Position numbers and translations under genes: made by a program
The notes under the pieces: generated by a model
Databases searched by the model: none
What the model was told of the DNA's origin: nothing
The model's input: the letters and a program-made list of their open reading frames with translations, nothing else
Shown: positions 48,199 through 58,011 of the stretch, one piece after another
How positions within the stretch are numbered: the stretch's first letter is position 1
How the letters are laid out: each line of letters begins with the position of its first letter
Assembly (NCBI GenBank): GCA_030849465.1
Contig: JARVLF010000015.1
Span: 496,001-560,000 of the forward strand
DNA: 64,000 nt
Direction: 5' to 3'
Origin: Moesziomyces globuligerus
Taxonomy: Eukaryota > Basidiomycota > Ustilaginomycetes > Ustilaginales > Ustilaginaceae

Positions 48199-50364
48199 TC
48201 AGTGTGCCACCTGTGTCCCGTCCACAGCTCGGCCTCGCGTCTCGATAGGTAGCAGCGCCATAGCTGCCGTGACCATGACCAGCATGGCAGTGGCCAGGAA
48301 GAGGGGCAGAGCTGGCAGAAGGGTATATGCCCATCCGGCGAGGAGTGGAGCAAGGATGCCGGCTATGCGGCTGATGGCGGAGGCAGTTCCGCAGGCCGTG
48401 CCACGGATGGTGGGGGCCATGACTTCGGGAGTATATCCATAGATGGCCGCATACGAGATGGAGCTCGAGACCGAGACGACTGTGAGGCTGGAGCGCCAGT
48501 AGGTGAGTGAGAAGAGGAGCATTGAGGCGGCCATGACTGCGGTGGAGCTGACCATGGTTCCGATTCTGCCGAGCCGGGTTTCGACCATGTAGGCTGCGAT
48601 CAAGCTGCCCGGGAGCGACGAGAGCGAGTAGATGAGGATGTCGAGCATGGCTCGGCGGATGGAGGCGTCGTCCGGCCCCGCACCCTGCAGCGTGGACGCA
48701 GAGGCAGGAGTGTCGTAGCGCTGCTCAAGCAGCTTGGGAAGGAGGACGTTGAACGTCGTGAAGCCGTACGACATGCCGCCCCAGATGATCCAGATCAGCA
48801 CCGTGGTCCGCTTCCACTCGGGCGTAAACAACTCGCTGAAGCGCGAGGCTAGGTCTGCTGCGCTTGGATGCCAGCTCTCCGGAAGCCACGAGAGAGAGGC
48901 AGGTAGCACAGCCGCGCCGCCATCGGACTCTGGAATGCTCGAAGAAGAAGCTCCGGTGCGGCGTTCGACAAGACTTCCTTCTCGTGCCTCGTCACCATTC
49001 GCGTCCGGCAGCAATGGCTTGGAAGATTCGTCGCGACCATCGACGTCGCCATCCGCTTCTGCATCGTCTGCGTACGGGTTGAACGTTTGCTCTGTCGATC
49101 TCGATGCCTGCGATCTCTCTTCCTCGCCGGCCTGGGCCCCATCCTTGGACCGGGCCGCGGACGAGCTAGATGGATGCTGTTCGAGATCGGTGCTGCTGCC
49201 TGTTGCTTCGGTTTGGCTGGTGTCTTGCACATCCTGGATGCGCAGAGCGATAGTGGCTCCGCCGTTGTATCTGTGAATTTTCTGCAGGATATCCCGTGCT
49301 TCCTGCGGGCGGCCGGCATGTACCAGATACTTGGGCGACTCGAGCAGGCGGAAGAAGACCACCCTTGCCGAGACGAAGAGCACCGTCACGAAAGCGAGGG
49401 AACCGAGCAACCACCTCCATCCCTGAGGATCGTGAGCAGACAAGACAGCGAGCCCGATGAGCGACGAGACGACCGAGCCGGCCGAGAAGAAGACGGAGAG
49501 CGCGGTGACGTAGCTGTGCTTGCGGACGGGGAGGTTCTCGACGAGATTGGACGAGTCGGTGGGCATGCTACCGCCGACACCCGTGCCGACGGCAAAGAGC
49601 AGCAAACAGAGCAACGGAAACGAGCCCACCATTGCCGAAAGCGCGCCAAAGACGGCGGTGACGGCGAGCGTGATGTTGAATGCAGCTCTGCGGCCGTACG
49701 AGTCCGAGATGGTGCCCCAGGCGAGGGAACCGATGAACATGCCGACAAAGATCGACGAGCTGGCGAGACCGACGATGCCGTCCGAGAGGATGAAGTAGCG
49801 CTGGATGTGCGGGAGGATGATGGCGATGGCCTGGATCCACATGTTGTCCGCCGCCCAGCCGAGGCCGGAGAGGAGGAGCACGGTCCACTGGTATCGACCC
49901 ATCCCGATGCGGTCCATGGTGCGGTCGAGAGGCGTGGCGCCCACCGCCGTCGTTCGCCAGCCATCACGACCGCCGTCCACGTCGCTCTCGGAGTCGTGCA
50001 GGTCCGAGTAGACGACCGAGGGTACGAAGAGGGATCGGGTTGATGCGACGCGGTCGACCAGCCGAGGTCGGCGCGACGACTCGGCGCTCGTGCGTGCCGA
50101 ACGCATCCCAGCGCGACCCAGCGACTGCGTGCTGAGGTGCCGGGGTAAAGACGATGGCAGCGAGGAGTAGCCGCCTCTGCTGGACGAAGCAAGTGATGCC
50201 ACGGGAGGCAGTCCCGAGCCGATCTGCGCATGTGCTTGATCTGAGGGCGGCGCGGCCTCGCTGGCTGGAGGGTCGATCCAGCTATTGTGGCCGCCCTCAT
50301 CCTCTGCGTGATCCCATGCTGTCTCGGTAGCAGCGGACGCTACCGGGTTCGAGAGCGAGGACAT
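48199..50364 (-). CDS. SV2/SVOP-like MFS transporter
   Basis: A 721-residue major facilitator of the SV2/SVOP-like (sugar/organic-ion) type, start at 50364 (MSSLSNPV). A further in-frame ATG at 50544 would add 60 residues of Arg/Ser-rich sequence with no family features; the shorter start is preferred. A Ser-rich cytosolic N-terminus of about 170 residues precedes DRIGMGRYQWTVLLLSGLGWAADNMWIQ, a characteristic start of TM1 in this group. The MFS signature between TM2 and TM3 reads GTISDSYGRRAAFN. A long central cytosolic loop of about 170 residues (Asp/Glu/Ser-rich, ADGDVDGRDESSK) follows six helices. The second half begins LIWIIWGGMSYGFTTFNVLLPKLL. It ends with IETRGRAVDG, the PETKG-like exit motif of sugar-porter relatives. 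Substrate unknown. Confidence 0.9.
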   Translation of the reverse strand: MSSLSNPVASAATETAWDHAEDEGGHNSWIDPPASEAAPPSDQAHAQIGSGLPPVASLASSSRGGYSSLPSSLPRHLSTQSLGRAGMRSARTSAESSRRPRLVDRVASTRSLFVPSVVYSDLHDSESDVDGGRDGWRTTAVGATPLDRTMDRIGMGRYQWTVLLLSGLGWAADNMWIQAIAIILPHIQRYFILSDGIVGLASSSIFVGMFIGSLAWGTISDSYGRRAAFNITLAVTAVFGALSAMVGSFPLLCLLLFAVGTGVGGSMPTDSSNLVENLPVRKHSYVTALSVFFSAGSVVSSLIGLAVLSAHDPQGWRWLLGSLAFVTVLFVSARVVFFRLLESPKYLVHAGRPQEARDILQKIHRYNGGATIALRIQDVQDTSQTEATGSSTDLEQHPSSSSAARSKDGAQAGEEERSQASRSTEQTFNPYADDAEADGDVDGRDESSKPLLPDANGDEAREGSLVERRTGASSSSIPESDGGAAVLPASLSWLPESWHPSAADLASRFSELFTPEWKRTTVLIWIIWGGMSYGFTTFNVLLPKLLEQRYDTPASASTLQGAGPDDASIRRAMLDILIYSLSSLPGSLIAAYMVETRLGRIGTMVSSTAVMAASMLLFSLTYWRSSLTVVSVSSSISYAAIYGYTPEVMAPTIRGTACGTASAISRIAGILAPLLAGWAYTLLPALPLFLATAMLVMVTAAMALLPIETRGRAVDGTQVAH

Positions 50365-51114
50365 GCTGGCCGCATCGAACACGTCGTCGTGTGCGAAAAT
50401 TCGGCAGCTGCGGATGCTGTTGTATGCGTGCGAGTACCGTGGTGGTTGGGTGCAAGCTCCGAATCGCAAGTGTCGAGGCCGGTCCCCGCCCGTGCGTGCT
50501 CGGCTTCGGAGCAGTCGCTGTTGCGGGGCTGCCCAACTGTGCATTCACCGTGCAGATGTCGGAAGTCGGACACGGGAGACAGTTTCTGAACGTGGCAATC
50601 TTGACTTGTTTGTTAGCCCGTCTGTGAGCACACGCAAAGCGAGTTTAGCTCAGCCAGCTGACCCTGAGTCATTTTTGGCAGCTGCGTCATGTGTGGCTTT
50701 ATCGGCTCGTGGCGAGTCCAAGTGGCGCTGTGCGGCCCTCGAAGCAGAATTTTGGGACCAACCGAAAGGGTTTGCCTCGCCGGTCGTTGGGCAGCGCAAG
50801 CAGCCAACGGCCATCGGCTGGAATTTCTTGGTGGGACAGCGAAGGCAGAAGAAGAGATCTGATACCCAAACGCTCAGTCCGGCCGGCCACCTGACTCCAC
50901 TTGTATCCTCACATCAACCTTCCTCTCGATATCCACACGCCTCACCAGGCCAGTCGCATCGGCATCACGGACGGAACATGCCATCCACATCTACATCACC
51001 ATAGAGGCGCCGTATCACAGCAGTCCCGCGTCATCTTCTCGAGCTGCCTTTCATCCAACGAGCTCTCGCCTCCACCTAGACACGGCGGGCTCCGCGTCCA
51101 ACTTTGGCATCACC
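50365..51114. promoter_or_regulatory. Divergent promoter region, SVOP-like MFS / MTM1-type carrier
   Basis: A 750-bp interval between two divergent start codons, or 570 bp if the distal MFS start is used. It must contain both promoters. No clear TATA box or known site is seen. Confidence 0.5.
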
Positions 51115-52854
51115 ATGGCAGCCACTCGCGCAGGCAGCAGCTCGTCGTCTGCGGCAAGGTCGGACTTGAACGAGCCGGAAGCATTCCCTTCCATGGCGTC
51201 GACGTCGCTGGAACGACCGCAGCTGGGCAACCGCCGCGCAAGCTTCGGGCAGGGCACTCCGCGCAGGCCCGTCTCGCGCACCAAGAAGGCGGTGGCGGCG
51301 GTCACGGGCGCGGTCACCACTAGCTTCCTCATGACGCCTTTCGACGTTATCAAGACCCGCCTGCAGACACAGAGCAGCGCCGAGCCTCTCTTCTACCCCT
51401 CGCAGCATCTAGCCACTGCGCCCTCCCCCTCCCCCTCGGGACTCGACAAGGGCAAGGCCGCACTCAGAGGCGGGACCTCGCATCTGGCGGGAGGTCTCCA
51501 TGCGCATCCGGCGACATGCTGCCAGCAGACCTTCTTCACGTCGAACCGACAGCCAGAGTCGATCCTGTGCCGCTACGACCCGCGGCAAGCATCGTCGTCG
51601 TCATCCGCATCTAGCATGGCCTCCAGCTCGGCCGCAACTTCCAGCAGCTCATCTTCGGCATTCTTCAGCGCGAGGTCGGCGAACGGCCTCTCTTCGAACC
51701 CACGGCCGGCATCGCGCACGACGACCTCGAGATTCGGCAGGCACACGTCGTCGTTCTCGGCCTCGGCACCGCCGCGCTCCAGCGTGCGCATCCTGCCCTC
51801 GCCTCCGCCGGCGCCGAGCGGCTACCTGCATCCTTCACCCTCGGCGGTGACGGCCAACGGCGCATCTTCGTGCTCCTGCGCGTTCCCCAACCAGACCGTG
51901 GCGGCGCGTGAGCTGCGGGCTGCTGCTTCCAACCAGGGTCGGCTGACCGGTCTGTGGGACGGCGTCATCAAGGTCGGCAGGGCCGAGGGCATCCGTGGAC
52001 TGTGGCGCGGGCTGGCGCCTACGCTCATGATGACGGTGCCGGGTCAGGTGACCTACATGTCGTGCTACGACTTTTTCCGCGGCAAGCTGCTCGAGTCCGA
52101 GGACAGTGCACAGGTGCAGCTGGCGTTCCAGCAGACGTCGGCCTCGACGGGTCGCGAGTTGGGCTTGGCGGGCAAGGCGCCCTCGCTCTCGGCGGTCACG
52201 GCGCAGTCGTTGTACGCGTCGCTGCTTGCGGGTGCGTTGGCGAGGTCGATCTCGGCGACGCTCGTCACGCCGCTCGAGCTGATCCGTACAAGGCTGCAGG
52301 CGTCGTCGCGCTCCCAGGCTTCGCTCACCTCGATCCTCCGCGGGTTGTGGGTTGAGATGCGCACCACCTCGATCGGTTCGGGTGGAGGGCCGTTGATTCT
52401 GTGGCGGGGTCTCACGCCGACGTTGTGGAGAGACGTGCCATTCAGCGCCGTCTACTTTGCCGGATACGAGGCGGGCAAGCGCTCGCTCACGGGCGGAGGT
52501 CTCGGCGAGGGCAATGCGGCAGGCAGCGGCGAAGAGTTTGGCGTCGCCTTTGTTTCGGGTGCGGTCAGTGGCTCTCTCGCCGCTCTCTTGACCCATCCCT
52601 TCGACGTCGTCAAGACAAGGCTCCAGACCCAGGGCTCAAATCAACCAGACGGAAGACTCTCGGCTAGCCTGAGGGGCAACGCGAACCCGACTCACGGCGT
52701 CTGGAACACCATGCGCCACATCATCGCCACAGAAGGAACAGCCGGCCTCTGGAAGGGTCTCAGCCCCCGAACCGCAAAGGTCGCCCCGGCCTGTGGTGTC
52801 ATGATCGCCTCGTTCGAAGTCGTCGGTCGCGCCCTCGCCGATCTCGACCTGTGA
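51115..52854 (+). CDS. MTM1: Mitochondrial carrier of the MTM1/SLC25A39-40 type
   Basis: A 579-residue inner-membrane carrier resembling yeast Mtm1 and human SLC25A39/40, proteins linked to mitochondrial glutathione import and manganese/iron homeostasis. Three repeats are visible: PFDVIK at 75-80, PLELIR around 384-389 and PFDVVK around 497-502, each following a hydrophobic helix; the second half of each repeat (GLWRGLAPTLMMTVP, ILWRGLTPTLWRDVPFSAVYFAGYE, GLWKGLSPRTAKVAPACGVMIASFE) is intact. Between helices 1 and 2 there is a very long insert of about 190 residues, Ser/Ala/Pro-rich, with Cys at about 135, 136, 152, 253 and 255. Family members have a Cys-bearing matrix loop here, but much shorter. 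CACCATGG around the start is a good context. The product is about twice the standard 300-residue carrier length because of this loop. No intron. Confidence 0.9.
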   Translation: MAATRAGSSSSSAARSDLNEPEAFPSMASTSLERPQLGNRRASFGQGTPRRPVSRTKKAVAAVTGAVTTSFLMTPFDVIKTRLQTQSSAEPLFYPSQHLATAPSPSPSGLDKGKAALRGGTSHLAGGLHAHPATCCQQTFFTSNRQPESILCRYDPRQASSSSSASSMASSSAATSSSSSSAFFSARSANGLSSNPRPASRTTTSRFGRHTSSFSASAPPRSSVRILPSPPPAPSGYLHPSPSAVTANGASSCSCAFPNQTVAARELRAAASNQGRLTGLWDGVIKVGRAEGIRGLWRGLAPTLMMTVPGQVTYMSCYDFFRGKLLESEDSAQVQLAFQQTSASTGRELGLAGKAPSLSAVTAQSLYASLLAGALARSISATLVTPLELIRTRLQASSRSQASLTSILRGLWVEMRTTSIGSGGGPLILWRGLTPTLWRDVPFSAVYFAGYEAGKRSLTGGGLGEGNAAGSGEEFGVAFVSGAVSGSLAALLTHPFDVVKTRLQTQGSNQPDGRLSASLRGNANPTHGVWNTMRHIIATEGTAGLWKGLSPRTAKVAPACGVMIASFEVVGRALADLDL

Positions 52855-53058
52855 TCCCCACTCGCATTTTCCCACCCGATCAGCATCAAGATCATCATCA
52901 CCAAATCTATCCCACTTTCGAGGTTTGCAGTCATGTCATTGCTTTTCATGGTCTCAATGTTCGGTCGTGTGATTGCCTAAAGGTACATGCGTGTGTTTGA
53001 AACAGTGAGGACGTGCGATCAAAAGAAAGAGGGGGGGGGGGGATGAAGGTCAGCGACT
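52855..53058. terminator. Convergent 3' region of MTM1-type carrier and SRC1
   Basis: A 204-bp interval between two stop codons, containing the poly-G run and the polyadenylation regions of both genes. Precise poly(A) sites cannot be read. Confidence 0.4.
53031..53042. repeat. G homopolymer, 12 bases
   Basis: Twelve consecutive G between the 3' ends of the MTM1-type and Src1 genes. Likely prone to slippage and to sequencing error, so its length is uncertain. Confidence 0.8.
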
Positions 53059-55365
53059 TTATGCGACTGGGTGCGAGGTGGTGGGGGTGCTGGAGTAGCC
53101 TTTGAAGCTCTCTACGCCTACCCACTGCCAGACCCTAAGCCACTCGCCCTTCTTCTGAGCCTGACGCGTGCGTACGTTGGAGTTCTCCTCTACGACGCGA
53201 GCGACCTTTTTCCAGAGACGGTTGCGGGTCTTTGGCTGATGGACCTCGCTGAGGATATGGTCTCGGAGGTGCGAGAGGGGCACAAAGTCGTCCGGATACA
53301 GCACGGGGTCGATCCCATGCAGATACTCCTGCTCCTGCAGCTTTTCCAGCGCCGCCTGCACGAGCGCAGCCACCTTGACCGACTCGGCCCTCGCCGCACC
53401 CACGCGGTAGCGCAGATACACGACGCCGAGCACGGCCGAGAGCAGCGCAAAGACGTACAGCCGGGCACGCAGCATCCAGCCCCTCAGCGCGAGGCGGGAG
53501 CGACACGCCAGCGTCAGCGTCGGCTGCCGGGCTGCGAGGAAGTAGTCGGTGTGCAACGCGTCCTCCTCGCCCGCCTCGCCCGGCGAAGCTGCCGACACGG
53601 GCACGCGCACAATGTTGCTCCGTGGATCCGTGAGCTCGAACAGCGCCATGTACCAGATCTGCTCAAAGTAGTCGTCGTCCACGCGTGCATCGCGCGTGGC
53701 CGACATGGACCTCTTGACCGCCTGCTCCGCAATCGCATACGTCAGGTTGCCGTTCTCGGCCACGAGCTTCTTGGGCAGCCTCCTGACCGTGGCGTGCGTC
53801 TTCTGCGTGCCGCACACGATCTCGCCCTTGAAGTCGGCGAGCATGTGCGAGATGGCCTGCGCCAGCTCCGAAGCCAGCACGAGCTTCTGCGTGTCCGGGT
53901 AGCAGCGCGGCGCCGTCATGCTGAGCGGCAGCACGAGCTTCGCCAGAGGCACGTGCGAGCGCAGGTTGGGCTGCAGCACCCAGTCATCCGAAGAACAGCC
54001 GACGACCTGGCCGTAGGCACAGTTGGCATGCGGCGGGCACGGCGTGCAGCTCGGCTGGAAGCGTTCAGGAAGAACTGTCACGTCCTCCACCGACTCGTTG
54101 TTGGCGCGGGCGTAGGCAAGCGCTGTGAGCTGACGGTCCTGCACGATCGCATTTGTGTCCGAACCGGTGTCGCAAAAGCCGAGCGCACGCGTCTCGCGCG
54201 CGTACCATACAGTCCAGGCCAGCACGCCGACGCAAAGCATCACCCACACCGATCGGACGAGGTGATCGCCGAGAGTGCGGCTCGACTTTTCGCCTCTGCG
54301 TCGCTGCTTGTCCTTGTTGCGCCTGAGGATGCGCATCTTGGCGAGCGCCGAGGGCGAGGTGAACGTATCGAGATCAAAGTCGTCGTCCGCGTCGGCCTCG
54401 GTGCCCGAGTGTGTGGATGCGTCTTTGGAGACGGCGCTGGCGTCCTCGTCGGTGGTGAGGCCGATGGTACGAGGAGGCGTGGTTGATGCAACGGACTGGT
54501 CCATGTAGTTTTGAAGCGTGCTGCTTTTGTTTGGGGTCGACTTGCGAGCGGATCTGGGCGAGGCGGGGGTGAGATTCTGGTCCGAGGCCTTCTTGCGCAG
54601 GGTTGTGGTGCCGTCGGTTGTCTTGCGTCGTGCTTTCCTGGCCGAGGCTGCGGCCTTGGCGGCGACGCCCGAGGCAGGAGAAGCTTCGCTGCCGGACTGG
54701 AAAGGGTTGCTGTCGGAGAAGGTGCCATCTTCATCGCTGCGTCTGCCAGAGGTGCCGGCCGCACCGTGGCTGAGACGACCAGCCTTTCGGGAGGTGGCGG
54801 GGGGAGAATCTTTGGTCGGAACAAAGGATACGCGGCGGGGCGAAGTAGCCTCCTCCGGCTCCGAAGCCTCCACCGGAGCCACGACAGGGGCAGGGACGGA
54901 CTTGCGTGGGCGACCAGGACGACGCTTGACGGGCACCTCGGCGACTTGGACTTCGGAAGGGGTTTCCACTTCGCTCTCTGTCGAGGCAGCGACCTCTGTG
55001 CTTAGAGATGACTTCTTACGGACGGACTTAGCGGGAGTCTTGGCAGCAGGAGTGGCAGCCTCGCTCTTTCTAGGCCTTCCCGGCTTGCGTTTGGCCGGGG
55101 TCTGGTCGGGCGTGACCTCGGAATCGCTGCGGCCGTCGCGCATGTCGATGATGCCGCTGGAGCTGGCGACGATGTTGGCGTTCTTCTTGCGGAGCGAAGC
55201 CGTCTTGGGCAAGACCTCGCGATTGAACAGTTCGACCATATCGGCCTTCTTGATGCCATTGCTCGGACAGTAGACGTTGTGCTCGACGAAGATGCCACGG
55301 AGCTGCGGCATGGTGAGCGAGTTGGCATCGAAGCCCTCGCGGAGGTATTCGTCGCGTTCGACCAT
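53059..55365 (-). CDS. SRC1: Inner nuclear membrane protein Src1/Heh1 (LEM/HeH family)
   Basis: A 768-residue homologue of Src1/Heh1, a LEM-type protein of the inner nuclear membrane that tethers chromatin and takes part in nuclear pore quality control. Residues 1-50 form the helix-extension-helix domain (FDANSLTMPQLRGIFVEHNV, ADMVELFNREVLP). Two AT-hook cores, KRKPGRPRK (92-100) and KRRPGRPRK (147-155), lie in a long basic, Ser-rich nucleoplasmic segment. A first membrane helix lies at about 370-390 (WVMLCVGVLAWTVWYA), a Cys-rich lumenal domain (CTPCPPHANCAYGQVVGC) between helices, and a second helix at about 633-652. The C-terminal MSC/winged-helix region (YLHGIDPVLYPDDFVPLSHLRDHIL, RNRLWKKVARVVEENSNVR) follows. 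The layout matches the family; the AT-hooks are an extra DNA-binding feature. No intron is evident, although Src1 in yeast is alternatively spliced. Confidence 0.92.
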   Translation of the reverse strand: MVERDEYLREGFDANSLTMPQLRGIFVEHNVYCPSNGIKKADMVELFNREVLPKTASLRKKNANIVASSSGIIDMRDGRSDSEVTPDQTPAKRKPGRPRKSEAATPAAKTPAKSVRKKSSLSTEVAASTESEVETPSEVQVAEVPVKRRPGRPRKSVPAPVVAPVEASEPEEATSPRRVSFVPTKDSPPATSRKAGRLSHGAAGTSGRRSDEDGTFSDSNPFQSGSEASPASGVAAKAAASARKARRKTTDGTTTLRKKASDQNLTPASPRSARKSTPNKSSTLQNYMDQSVASTTPPRTIGLTTDEDASAVSKDASTHSGTEADADDDFDLDTFTSPSALAKMRILRRNKDKQRRRGEKSSRTLGDHLVRSVWVMLCVGVLAWTVWYARETRALGFCDTGSDTNAIVQDRQLTALAYARANNESVEDVTVLPERFQPSCTPCPPHANCAYGQVVGCSSDDWVLQPNLRSHVPLAKLVLPLSMTAPRCYPDTQKLVLASELAQAISHMLADFKGEIVCGTQKTHATVRRLPKKLVAENGNLTYAIAEQAVKRSMSATRDARVDDDYFEQIWYMALFELTDPRSNIVRVPVSAASPGEAGEEDALHTDYFLAARQPTLTLACRSRLALRGWMLRARLYVFALLSAVLGVVYLRYRVGAARAESVKVAALVQAALEKLQEQEYLHGIDPVLYPDDFVPLSHLRDHILSEVHQPKTRNRLWKKVARVVEENSNVRTRQAQKKGEWLRVWQWVGVESFKGYSSTPTTSHPVA

Positions 55366-56520
55366 TTTTGTGCGATCCGAGTCCGTGCTAGGCGCAAGGA
55401 AAGCCGGAGGACAGACGGATGGAAGCGGATGGATCGACGCGGTGCGGAGGTGGTGGCGAAGCGGAAGGAAATGAATGTCGCGGTGGCGAGGAAGTTGTGG
55501 CCGTGCAAAAGGAGGCGGCCAATTCGACTCAGCTTCGAGCCACAGCAGGAAGACGGCTGCTGCGTGACACTTCCGTGCATCCGGCGCGGTTGAATACTGG
55601 ACCCTGAGCCAAAAATACGCGTGTTAGTTGGACGTCCACACGTGATGCAATCGCCAATTCCCTCTCGCTGTTAGATCTAATTGTTGATGACGTAACTTAT
55701 TGTCCCGTTCAAGCCTCGACGTCACACTCACGACTGAGGCTCAGTTTGGAGCGGTTGTCATGGATGGCCAAGTGAGACCCCCCCGGCAGAGCTGCTCTCC
55801 TTTGATCTCCATCTACATCGTTTCGTGATCGTTGTAGAGCGCCTGCGAGCGAGACGCTGCCGCGATGTCAACAAGAGCTGGAAGTGGGCGACGGGCGAGG
55901 GCCGAGGGCGAAGGAGAGCTGTTGCAGCAGCATGCGCTGCAACTCTGTTTGCTTGAATGACTTTTTAGCTCCTCGATTTCCGCCAAGAGTATTTCCCTTA
56001 ATAGCCGCGCTGACCGGGCGGACGGAGACATCCGACGGAGAGACGGATAGCATCCGCGCCTCGTCGAAATTTACGGCTGAGACGGCTGAGACGTGGCAAG
56101 CTCCGTCTCATCCCAGCCCACACTGGCGGACCGCTGTGAAATTTCTCCGAGCCAGCTTTGACAGGGTGCGATATGCAAGAGGCTGCATGCGTGCAGACCG
56201 ATGGCGGGCACTGCACCACTCGCAACGTCTCGCCAAAGGCTTGCGAGCTGCTGCACAATTTCGAGGTGGAACCTTGTCGAGCTGAGGCAGCACGTTGCGC
56301 ACGAACGTGTCAGAGATGCGCCTTTGCAACTGCACCGTCGTGACCGAACCGCTGGACAATCATATAGTCGGCGACCCTCTCGGACCTGCTGTTTGGAGTC
56401 GTCTCTACCTTTCCTACCACCGCTACCCACCATCGTGTCTATCGCACACCATATCTAGCACAGCATCGAGTACTCGCCGCCTTCTCGACGCATCACCTTA
56501 CGCTATTACTGGACACCGCC
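55366..56520. other. Divergent intergenic region
   Basis: About 1.15 kb between SRC1 and a small plus-strand hypothetical gene. No additional feature is recognised; the region around 55670-55710 is AT-richer than its surroundings. Confidence 0.5.
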
Positions 56521-57084
56521 ATGTACTCGACGTCCCCCTCCTCGTCCTCGATGGCTTCATCTTCGGGCCGCTCGTCGCCTGAGCAGTCGGCGCCGCAGCC
56601 AGCATCGCAGCCTCAGCGGAGCAACTCGTTCCTGCTGCCACAGTTCCTCTTCGGCTCCTCATCCAGCACCAACACGGCGACCAACGAGTCGACGCCGCAT
56701 CCGGTCACCAACGCACTCCTCGCCCAACCGCCGCGACGAACGAGCTTCGGCGCAGGATTCAGCAACGGCGGCCGTCTCTCTGCGCTCAGTGCGTTTGGCT
56801 TCATGTCGTCGTCCGGCTCGTCGTTTGGCTCGGCTGCGCTGAGCAGCTCGCCGCCACCCTCGCTCGCAGGCGCCGCAGCGTTATCGCGTCAGACCGAGAG
56901 CGCGATCGACTCGCCCTCGTCCGAATCGCTTCCTTCGTCGCTCTCGGCACTGCCACAAAAGGCTGCGCCGACGACAGCAAGTCCGCCTCCGGCCAAGCGT
57001 CATCTGTGCTTCCCCGACGGCATGGGTGGCACCATGTGCGTAGAGGTCAAGGACCGCAACCGCCGTGGATCCTCGATCAACTAG
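56521..57084 (+). CDS. Small Ser/Pro-rich hypothetical protein
   Basis: A 187-residue protein, about half Ser, Pro and Ala, apparently disordered. There is no family I recognise. The most distinctive part is the C-terminal tail, which reads KRHLCFPDGMGGTMCVEVKD and ends RNRRGSSIN; this block is the only segment with order-promoting residues, and is the best candidate for a conserved element. A hydrophobic patch around LLPQFLFGSS and repeats of FG-type motifs occur in the middle (FGAGF, AFGF, SSFGS). The ATG at 56521 is preceded by a pyrimidine-rich leader. No intron or membrane segment is visible. The frame is supported by composition and by the clean start and stop, not by homology. Confidence 0.6.
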   Translation: MYSTSPSSSSMASSSGRSSPEQSAPQPASQPQRSNSFLLPQFLFGSSSSTNTATNESTPHPVTNALLAQPPRRTSFGAGFSNGGRLSALSAFGFMSSSGSSFGSAALSSSPPPSLAGAAALSRQTESAIDSPSSESLPSSLSALPQKAAPTTASPPPAKRHLCFPDGMGGTMCVEVKDRNRRGSSIN

Positions 57085-58011
57085 CGCTTGACCTGGCTGG
57101 CTGCTACGCCTTCCTTGATCTCTATTCCATGCCAAGGCTTCGAATCCGGCTCGGATCCATATGCACTCGTCATCAACCCATCTTGTTCGCGTCCTATACC
57201 AGCTTCTGTCACATCTCCGGGTAATTGTCACTTGTCTCTCCTACTGATGTATGTGCGCACGCGCTTGCTCGCCCGTTTATCGGTGCGCGCTACAGTGAGC
57301 CACGCATGCTGTTTGGCATCTAGCGTACTGAAGAGGGCGAGGCCGTGAGGTGAACTGTTGCTGCTGCGCATATCGAGGGCGCGTGTCTTCCGTCGCTCTG
57401 CTCGTCACGACGAGCACGTGGCCTTCGCCTCTCTCAAGGGCGTGCTACTGCAGCTGCAGATGGGCATCAACCCCTCGCACGGCACGAGAGTCGCTGTAGC
57501 TGTGGTGGTCGCTACCATCTGGTCGAGGCAATTGGACGCATGGGCCGGCGCGTCGTCACTCTCCTCTCCCACCAGCTCCGGTTCACGGACCTTTCATGGA
57601 CGTTGGCGTTGGGTTGAGCCGCCATGCAGAACCCTCATATCCATGTGCGGCTAAGAGATGTCGCAACTGGGCAGGATCGGTCCGTGGTGGTGGTTTCGTA
57701 CTTGTGTGGCACTTGGTGCTTTGTTGCTCGAGCTTCCGAACGCGCGATGCAGGGTTCGGAGTTGGGCGTCCAGTTGGGCGCTCCTCCACACTGCGCCTGC
57801 GCCTGGCTAGGAGGAAAAAGTCTTGGTGTATGCACGTCAGCACGGGCCTTTTTCCATGTTGCGTGGGGAGGAGAGGGAAAAAATCCGGTACGCGTAACTG
57901 CAACGCGTAGTGCATTCCTCGTGGGTGAGTGTTGCTTACCTTGCGCCTCATCCATCCGCCACAGGAGCCTCTTGTGGGCAGCGAGCAGATCGGTGGAGTC
58001 TAGCGTCGAGT
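57085..58011. other. Intergenic region between hypothetical genes
   Basis: About 930 bp between two plus-strand genes. A possible 5' exon for the following gene cannot be excluded, but I found no splice-consistent extension with an ATG. Nothing else is recognisable. Confidence 0.45.

Noticed and set aside
49087..50043. 318-codon plus-strand frame opposite the SVOP-like gene
   Set aside because: Mirror of the transporter frame, Asp/Glu/Arg-rich with no motif.
53071..54486. 471-codon plus-strand frame opposite SRC1
   Set aside because: Shadow of the Src1 coding frame; Arg/His-rich and unlike any family.
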